Shown: positions 57,454-64,000 of the stretch, in pieces | Numbering within the stretch: position 1 is the first letter of the stretch | Layout of the letters: each line of letters opens with the position of its first letter | Assembly (NCBI RefSeq): GCF_003131205.1 | Contig: NZ_QFFY01000004.1 | Coordinates: 310,001 to 374,000, forward strand | From: Occallatibacter savannae | GTDB taxonomy: Bacteria; Acidobacteriota; Terriglobia; Terriglobales; Acidobacteriaceae | Length of the DNA stretch: 64,000 bases | Reading direction: 5' to 3' | Notes under the pieces: model-generated | Databases searched by the model: none | The model's input: only the letters and a program-made list of their open reading frames with translations | Told to the model about the DNA's origin: nothing | Made by a program: the position numbers and the translations under genes

Positions 57454-58212
57454 TCAGGGATGAGGCGCTGGTGTGGGCTGGGCCTGCGGCTTGCGGATGT
57501 TGCGGGTCACGGTCATGGCGAGGATGAGCTCGGACCCATTCGCGAACTGGATGCGGTCGCCGTCGGTTGAGATTCTGTCGCTGCATTCGGGGCCGGCGGT
57601 TGGTTGCAGCTTGATATTCTTGATGCCGACGACGATTCCTGGGTGGATGGTGTGCGGTGGGCCGCCGGGGTTGAGGTCCTCGTCGAGCGCAGCGGTGCCG
57701 GAGATTGCCTCGCCAATTTGCCGAACGCCTCCGCGGACCTCAGTGGGCATGTCCTCATGCACGTGGTGCGCCTCGCCGGGAGGGCCAACGAGGGCGATGA
57801 CTCTGAGCTTAAGCGGCTGCTGGTCGCGGTGGTTGCAATCGGCGCGATTGAAGTCGAGTGAGATCTCATTGGGGCTGACGGAGACGACGCGGGCGTAGAC
57901 GACGGAGTCTGCATCGAGTGCGCATCCGGGGTAATAGAAAGGTTTGGCGAGTTTGAACCAGACGTCTTTGCCGGCTTTGAGGTGTGCGGAATCGAGGCTC
58001 GTGACCTTGGCTTCAATAGCGGCACGGCTTGGAATAGCGATGTTGGCCATCGGCGGGCAGGAGGAATCAGCAGCGCCGGCGGAAAGCTGAGTTGATTTCG
58101 CGGGATCAGCGGATTGCGATGCCGCGGTGAGAGTAGAGAGAGCCGGGCACGAGAGAAGCAGGGCTGAGGAAACGAGGGCGCGAGCAAAGGAACCAGCAGG
58201 AGTGCAGAGCAT
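57454..58212 (-). CDS. Secreted protein of unknown function, paralogue 1
   Basis: The 252-residue product has a signal peptide (FARALVSSALLLSCPALSTL) and a single domain (about 48-235). It is clearly a paralogue of the gene just upstream: both share EAKVTSLDS-type start, LKLRVIALVGPP, HEDMPTEVRGG, LNPGGPPHTIHPGIVVG, PTAGPECSD and GSELILAMT. Four cysteines are conserved between the two (Cys-Pro-Pro, GCAL, RADC, PECSD), suggesting two disulfides in an exported beta-rich protein. I do not recognise the family. It lies 94 bp after its paralogue on the same strand. Confidence 0.7.
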   Translation of the reverse strand: MLCTPAGSFARALVSSALLLSCPALSTLTAASQSADPAKSTQLSAGAADSSCPPMANIAIPSRAAIEAKVTSLDSAHLKAGKDVWFKLAKPFYYPGCALDADSVVYARVVSVSPNEISLDFNRADCNHRDQQPLKLRVIALVGPPGEAHHVHEDMPTEVRGGVRQIGEAISGTAALDEDLNPGGPPHTIHPGIVVGIKNIKLQPTAGPECSDRISTDGDRIQFANGSELILAMTVTRNIRKPQAQPTPAPHP

Positions 58213-58306
58213 GAAGGGGGACGCTCCCGAATTTTCTTTCTGAACAGCTGTTCTACCCGTAATGACGGGTGAGCGCGCATCTTCGTTTACAAAATAGTGA
58301 CGAGTC

Positions 58307-58984
58307 TTATCTTGTTTCGGTCAGGGCGAGGATGAGTTCGGAGCCGGGAGCGAGCTGAATCTTGCTGCTGGTGCTGGTCAACTTATCGCTGCACTCGGGA
58401 CCGGCGGTGGGCTCGAGCTTGAGGTTGGGAACGCCGACGACGATTCCGGGGTGGACGGTGTGGGGCGGACCGCCGGGGTTGAGCTCCATGTCGAGGGCGT
58501 TGGTGCCGACGACGGCGTCGCTGATCTGGCGGGCTCCGCCGGCGACCTTGGTGGGCATCTCCTCGTGCATGTTGTGCTTGGCGTCGGGCGGGCCGACGAC
58601 GGCGATGACGCGGAGCTTGAACGGCTGCTTGTCGTGCCCGGAGCAGTCGGCGCGGTCGAAGGAGAGGGAGAGATCGGAAGAGGGAGCGCTTTTACCGCCG
58701 CTGGCAGAGAGGACGTGGCCGTAGACAGCGGAGTCGGGCTCGAGGGTGCAGCCCTGGTAGATGACGCCGTGGGCGACCTTGAGCCAGATTTCCTTGCCCG
58801 GCTTGAGCTTGGAGGAGTCGATGCCCATGACCTTGGCTTCGACGGTGGAGTTCGTGGGGATGCTGGTGTCGGCAAGGGGGGCGCAAGCCGGATGCGCGGG
58901 AGCGGCTTCTTGAGCGAGCGAGGCGCTTGCAGTAAACGCGAGTACGGCGGCAAGGCGGATCAGGGAAGCTTGAGAAGGCAGCAT
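58307..58984 (-). CDS. Secreted protein of unknown function, paralogue 2
   Basis: The 225-residue protein starts with a signal peptide (LIRLAAVLAFTASASLAQE). The mature part aligns along its whole length with the next gene: PTNSTVEAKVMGIDSSKLKPG, FKLRVIAVVGPP, HEEMPTKVAGGARQI, LNPGGPPHTVHPGIVVG and PTAGPECSDKL, with the same four cysteines. The ATG at 58984 has GGGAG just upstream; the open frame continues to 59326 without signal. Function is unknown. The pair looks like a recent tandem duplication followed by divergence. Confidence 0.72.
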   Translation of the reverse strand: MLPSQASLIRLAAVLAFTASASLAQEAAPAHPACAPLADTSIPTNSTVEAKVMGIDSSKLKPGKEIWLKVAHGVIYQGCTLEPDSAVYGHVLSASGGKSAPSSDLSLSFDRADCSGHDKQPFKLRVIAVVGPPDAKHNMHEEMPTKVAGGARQISDAVVGTNALDMELNPGGPPHTVHPGIVVGVPNLKLEPTAGPECSDKLTSTSSKIQLAPGSELILALTETR

Positions 58985-59102
58985 TTGAACTCCCAGGGTT
59001 GAATCAAGAGGGAGTATACATGCGGGGCGATGGCAGGCTGACCAAGCGCGAGAGTTTGTGATGAGCGGATTTCCACAACGCCTGGCCGGAGGAAGCCGAT
59101 GA

Positions 59103-60947
<1,845 letters not shown>

Positions 60948-61018
60948 TTCAAATCGGCAATCCGAATCACAAGCCAAGAACTGTTTCATGCTAGAGTTCT
61001 CGCGAAACGGGGTGCGGC

Positions 61019-61810
61019 GTGGATAGTCGAGTACGTTACCTTGTAACTCTTGTCTTTCTCCTGCTGGCAGGAGCGCGTTGGGTTTTGTGTCTGAGCGTCT
61101 CAGTGGAGGGACCGCCCCAAAGTCCAATTCGCGTGAAACAGAGAGCGCACATCCAATTTGTGGTTGACGGAGTTCCCATCGCTGCTGTTCGTGTCAACCT
61201 CTTTTCAGACCGGTCCATGGTCGCAACTCTCGCGTCAGGCGATGACGGCGAAGTAGCGCTTCCGGAGCTTCCGCCCGGAAGATACTCCCTCATGTACCCT
61301 AATTCGCCGCTCCATTTTGCGGTGCACTCCCTCTCTCTTTGTGTTGTCCCATGTCCAGACATGGGAACCGAAACTACAATTCTGGTTCCTACCACTCTGC
61401 ACGGTCCTCTACAAGTGCTCGATCGGGATGCTCTGGCACCCAGCCATATCGACGTGGAGATTGGTCACACGAAGGATGTGGAAATAGAGAGGTTCCCTTC
61501 GTCGATTGGCACGCAATCATCGGCCATTCGTACGTCTTCATTGCAGGGAGTGATAGAGGATCAGACAGGGGCTTTCATTCCGAACGCACTGATTCAGGTA
61601 AGGGCGAAGGGGACAGGCGGGAGGGCGCACGTTGTTGCGCTGATCTCCGCCGATCGCAATGGCAGGTTTTTAGGTCATCTACCGGATGGGGAATATCTTG
61701 CTTTCATTTCGGCTCCCGGTTTCACTGTTCGCGTCACGCCGTTCATAGTAGCTTCGACGGCATCTGCAGCCGATGTCCGGTTCGTGCTTGAAGTTGGTTC
61801 GACGAACTAG
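61019..61810 (+). CDS. Exported protein with carboxypeptidase-regulatory-like domain
   Basis: The 263-residue product begins with a signal peptide (LVTLVFLLLAGARWVLCLS). Two beta-sandwich-like segments can be seen: VDGVPIAAVRVNLFSDRS with LPELPPGRYSLMYP (about 48-95), and LQGVIEDQTGAFIPNALI with DRNGRFLGHLPDGEYLAFIS (about 177-240). The second matches CarboxypepD_reg-like repeats. Such domains occur at the N-terminus of Oar-like receptors, but here there is no plug or barrel. Function is unknown. The start is a GTG. Base usage appears less G-rich than in pyrG next to it. Confidence 0.65.
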   Translation: MDSRVRYLVTLVFLLLAGARWVLCLSVSVEGPPQSPIRVKQRAHIQFVVDGVPIAAVRVNLFSDRSMVATLASGDDGEVALPELPPGRYSLMYPNSPLHFAVHSLSLCVVPCPDMGTETTILVPTTLHGPLQVLDRDALAPSHIDVEIGHTKDVEIERFPSSIGTQSSAIRTSSLQGVIEDQTGAFIPNALIQVRAKGTGGRAHVVALISADRNGRFLGHLPDGEYLAFISAPGFTVRVTPFIVASTASAADVRFVLEVGSTN

Positions 61811-62040
61811 GCGATCGCGTTGAGTTGAGCTGCACCCTAGTTTCGGCACAAAGAATGAGTGTCCAGCTTCATTTCGAAGCACCTGTTTTTACCACCAGCA
61901 TTGTCGAATGCGATCACGATCGGCGAAGGACTTTGTGGCCCTTATCACAGGCGTATGTGACAAGGGCGGATGGTGCTTGACAGTCGTTTTTGAGCGGACC
62001 TAGATTTGCTGGCGTTTTTCGCTATGCAAAGGAGGTTGAC

Positions 62041-62598
62041 GTGACTACTCAATTTGAACTTCAGCCGAAGGAGACGGAGCTTCAGAAACTGGCGGACCAG
62101 TGCTGGGAGGAGGCTCCGAACCGGGAGAGGCGCCTGGAGGAAGAGGCGTACGAGGCCGGGGAGGCGATCCGGAGAGGCGAGTACTCGCTGGCCAACCTGG
62201 AGGCGATTGTCCGATGGAAGTCGGAGCGGCTGGTGGTGTATGTCATTGCGAACAGCACAACGAGCATCCGACGGGCGCTTGAGGTTGCGGCGACTCCGGA
62301 GAGCACGACCGCCGAGGCGATGAGTGCGCTGCTGGCGCTGAAGGGTGTGGATCTGCCGCTGGCGACGGCGATCATGGCGGTGATTCATCCGGAAAAATAC
62401 ATCGAGTTGGATATGGGCGACCTGGAAGCGCTGGGGCAGATGCGGCAGGATGTGCGGTTCTATGAGGAGTACCTGACGTTCTGCCGGAGGCTGGTGGAGC
62501 GGGGGTTCGTGATGCCGCAGACGGAGGCGCCGGGGCCGACGCCGCTGCATGCGCTGGATCGGGCGCTGGTGCAGTGGTCGCGGAACAGGTCGTTGTGA
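62041..62598 (+). CDS. HhH-GPD-like protein of unknown function
   Basis: The 185-residue product starts at a GTG preceded by the strong ribosome binding site AAAGGAGG (62028-62035), which decides the start. The N-terminal half is helical and rich in Glu and Arg. The segment ALKGVDLPLATAIMAVIHP followed by KYIELDMGDLEALGQ resembles the helix-hairpin-helix and following loop of HhH-GPD DNA glycosylases. The catalytic Lys and Asp of glycosylases are not clearly present, so it may bind nucleic acid without cutting it. I do not recognise a named family. Two hairpin repeats separate it from kdsA. Confidence 0.6.
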   Translation: MTTQFELQPKETELQKLADQCWEEAPNRERRLEEEAYEAGEAIRRGEYSLANLEAIVRWKSERLVVYVIANSTTSIRRALEVAATPESTTAEAMSALLALKGVDLPLATAIMAVIHPEKYIELDMGDLEALGQMRQDVRFYEEYLTFCRRLVERGFVMPQTEAPGPTPLHALDRALVQWSRNRSL

Positions 62599-62615
62599 GT
62601 CGGACTTAATCGTTT

Positions 62616-62714
62616 CTCAAGTCTCCAACGGAAGGAGACATGGGGCACCCGGCAGCCGTTTTTAGTTGAGATGTTCTCTCCCCGGTCCCCAAAGGCGAGG
62701 GACCGGGGGCACCC
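62616..62714. repeat. Two GGGGCACCC hairpin repeats upstream of kdsA
   Basis: 62616-62650 has CTCAAGTCTCC..GGAGACATGGGGCACCC with one mispaired arm base. 62680-62714 has CCCCGGTCCC/GGGACCGGGG and a perfect tail. The frame of kdsA is open through the second copy, but the likely start lies downstream of it. Confidence 0.85.
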
Positions 62715-62751
62715 GCCACTTATGGGGCGCTTACCAGATAGAATCGGGGTC

Positions 62752-63570
62752 GTGAGCCATACGTTTGAGATTGGACCGGTAAGGGTGGGAGAGGGCCGGC
62801 TGTTTTTGATCGCCGGCCCTTGCGTCATTGAGTCGGAAACGCACGTGAGAAAGATGGCTGAAGCCATTCAGCGGATCACGAGCGATCTGGACGTCCCTTA
62901 CATTTTCAAAGCGAGCTACGACAAGGCGAACCGGACGAGCGTGAAGAGTTTTCGCGGGCCGGGGCTGGTGGAGGGCGCGAAGATTCTGGGGCGGCTGGCG
63001 AAGGATACGGGACTGCCGGTGCTGACGGACGTGCACGAGCCGGGACATTGCGAGGTGGCGGCGGAGCACGTTGATGTGCTGCAGATTCCGGCGTTTCTTT
63101 GCAGGCAGACGGATCTGCTGGTGGCGGCGGGAAAGACCGGTCGCGCGGTGAACATCAAGAAGGGGCAGTTTGTTGCGCCGTGGGATATGAAGCATCCGGT
63201 GGAGAAGGTGCGCTCGACGGGAAATGAGCGCGTGTTTCTGACGGAGCGCGGGGCGAGCTTTGGGTATAACACGCTGGTGGTGGATTACCGAGCGCTGCCG
63301 GTGATGCGGGAGATGGCCCCGGTTGTTTTTGACGGGACACATTCGGTGCAGCAGCCTTCGGCGGCAAATGGGGTGAGCGGGGGGCAGCCGGAGTTCATTC
63401 CGCTGCTGGCAAGGGCGGCGGTGGCGGCGGGTGTAGATGGCGTGTTTCTTGAAGTGCATGACGACCCGGCTCATGCGATGTCGGATGGGGCGAATGCACT
63501 GCGGCTGGACTTGCTGAAGGGGTTGCTGGAGAGGTTGCTAGCGATTCAGGAGACGGTTAGTAGCCAGTAG
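62752..63570 (+). CDS. kdsA: 3-deoxy-8-phosphooctulonate synthase
   Basis: The 272-residue TIM-barrel enzyme condenses PEP with arabinose 5-phosphate to make KDO-8-phosphate for lipopolysaccharide, which shows a Gram-negative outer membrane. Family signatures: RLFLIAGPCVIESETH, YIFKASYDKANRTS, FRGPGLVEGAKIL, VLTDVHEPGH, VLQIPAFLCRQTDLL, NIKKGQFVAPWDM, FLTERGASFGYNTLVVD, and FLEVHDDPAHAMSDG. The GTG at 62752 gives SHTFEIGPVRVGEGRLF, the usual family start. An ATG at 62722 or a start further up would add residues unlike the family. The Cys in the AGPCVIES segment is common to all KdsA; metal dependence was not judged. Confidence 0.95.
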   Translation: MSHTFEIGPVRVGEGRLFLIAGPCVIESETHVRKMAEAIQRITSDLDVPYIFKASYDKANRTSVKSFRGPGLVEGAKILGRLAKDTGLPVLTDVHEPGHCEVAAEHVDVLQIPAFLCRQTDLLVAAGKTGRAVNIKKGQFVAPWDMKHPVEKVRSTGNERVFLTERGASFGYNTLVVDYRALPVMREMAPVVFDGTHSVQQPSAANGVSGGQPEFIPLLARAAVAAGVDGVFLEVHDDPAHAMSDGANALRLDLLKGLLERLLAIQETVSSQ

Positions 63571-64000
63571 CCAGTAGCCAGTTCGAACCAGCAACCCAAT
63601 GGTTGCTTGAATTTCTGGGACCAGGCAGGCCAGTGTCCCGTTTGGCCTGAAGCCCATTCCATACAAAAAATTGGAACTTTTAGATGATCCCGTCCAGGAC
63701 GGGGTTGACTGTTTCCCACTTCATCCGCGGTTGGGCGGTGAAAAGGGTCGGGCACGCGGCTGGTCCCGGCCTCGGTGTGTTGGTCTCCCGTGTCTCCAAA
63801 GACGCGAGACAGGGAGCACCGGGCTTGATTGTGTTGCCATCCCCGATCCCCAAGAGCGAGGGATCGGGGGCACCCGGCGCTTTGCGATCCTCGGTTCCCA
63901 AATGTGTGGGCCCCTTCAGCAGGTTCAGGGCAGGCTCCTGGGTACTGACTGTCATGAGCGAGGCTCCGTAAGCTTTCAGGCCGTTGATGAACGCGTTGCG
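63571..64000. repeat. Repeat-rich end region with three GGGGCACCC-family hairpins
   Basis: A heptamer AGCCAGT is repeated three times right after kdsA (about 63560-63584). Hairpins follow at 63785-63820 (CCCGTGTCTCC/CGAGACAGGGAGCACC, imperfect) and 63841-63875 (CCCCGATCCC/GGGATCGGGG, perfect). A degenerate copy near 63890-63945 is interrupted by CCTTCAGCAGGTTCAGGG. Apart from a possible minus-strand frame entering from the right edge, no gene is recognised. Confidence 0.75.
63680..64000 (-). CDS. Possible C-terminal end of a minus-strand gene running out of the window, tail encoded by repeats
   Basis: One minus-strand frame is open from the edge (64000) to a stop at 63680. Its first visible residues, RNAFINGLKAYGASLM, could be real protein; after that the frame passes through two or three hairpin repeats and reads Gly/Pro/Leu-rich sequence (TEDRKAPGAPDPSLLGIGD). 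Another minus frame meets a stop after seven codons, so the gene may equally end at about 63978 in that frame. Without the sequence to the right this cannot be settled. Confidence 0.25.
   Translation of the reverse strand, partial: RNAFINGLKAYGASLMTVSTQEPALNLLKGPTHLGTEDRKAPGAPDPSLLGIGDGNTIKPGAPCLASLETRETNTPRPGPAACPTLFTAQPRMKWETVNPVLDGII

Noticed and set aside
63560..63584. AGCCAGT triplicate after kdsA as an attachment site
   Set aside because: No integrase, tRNA overlap or matching distal copy was found; it is most simply a short tandem repeat.

Overview
The window is GC-rich, gene-dense chromosomal DNA, most likely from an acidobacterium of the Terriglobia/Acidobacteriaceae type. This placement is inferred from several traits seen together: a long Oar-like TonB receptor with a carboxypeptidase-regulatory domain, a planctomycete/acidobacteria-type DUF1549/DUF1553 plus DUF1501 cluster, a compact his operon, KDO synthesis (a Gram-negative envelope), and very many short hairpin repeats. 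No transposase, integrase, phage gene or CRISPR array was seen.

Layout. 1-8.9 kb: the start of cydA (minus), a protoporphyrinogen oxidase, a rhomboid protease, a ferritin-like/VIT1 fusion, a FucP-type sugar transporter, and a cysteine desulfurase with mnmA for tRNA thiolation. 9.2-15.9 kb: an RND efflux adaptor and pump, a small exported HhH protein and a MscS-type channel. 15.9-23.3 kb: a his operon (hisI-G-D-C-B-H-ycxB-F-A) with a recognisable histidine-rich leader peptide and attenuator. 23.5-25.8 kb: an aminotransferase and a 2-hydroxyacid dehydrogenase. 25.8-30 kb (minus): a TPP riboswitch, then a TonB receptor, an APH-family kinase and a PnuC-family permease, which read together as thiamine uptake and trapping. 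30.3-36 kb: der, a DinG-like helicase, apaG, an exported hydrolase and tRNA-Cys. 36.1-39.6 kb (minus): an Oar-like TonB receptor whose leader holds a terminator, alternative pairings and a short ORF ending in Arg-Pro-Cys-Cys-Cys-Arg. 39.7-41.4 kb: pncA, a small membrane protein and queD.

41.6-48.3 kb: a stressosome module, rsbR-rsbS-rsbT, followed by an RsbT-like/PP2C fusion, an RsbT-like/hybrid histidine kinase fusion and a REC-PAS-histidine kinase. It looks like a stress sensor wired into two-component signalling. 48.5-56 kb: a four-gene exported cluster (DUF1549/1553 cytochrome with LamG, DUF1501, membrane cytochrome with LRR, NHL propeller). 56-64 kb: a quinone-oxidoreductase-like MDR protein, two tandem secreted paralogues of unknown function, pyrG, an exported protein, an HhH-like protein and kdsA.

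The most unusual feature is a family of about 35-bp hairpins with a constant tail GGGGCACCC and stems that differ between copies but stay complementary. About 18 copies are present. Some are nested hosts for a second CTTCGGC..GCTCA element, and some lie inside the reading frames of hisB and the DinG-like helicase. A different palindromic repeat is translated inside the linker of Der.
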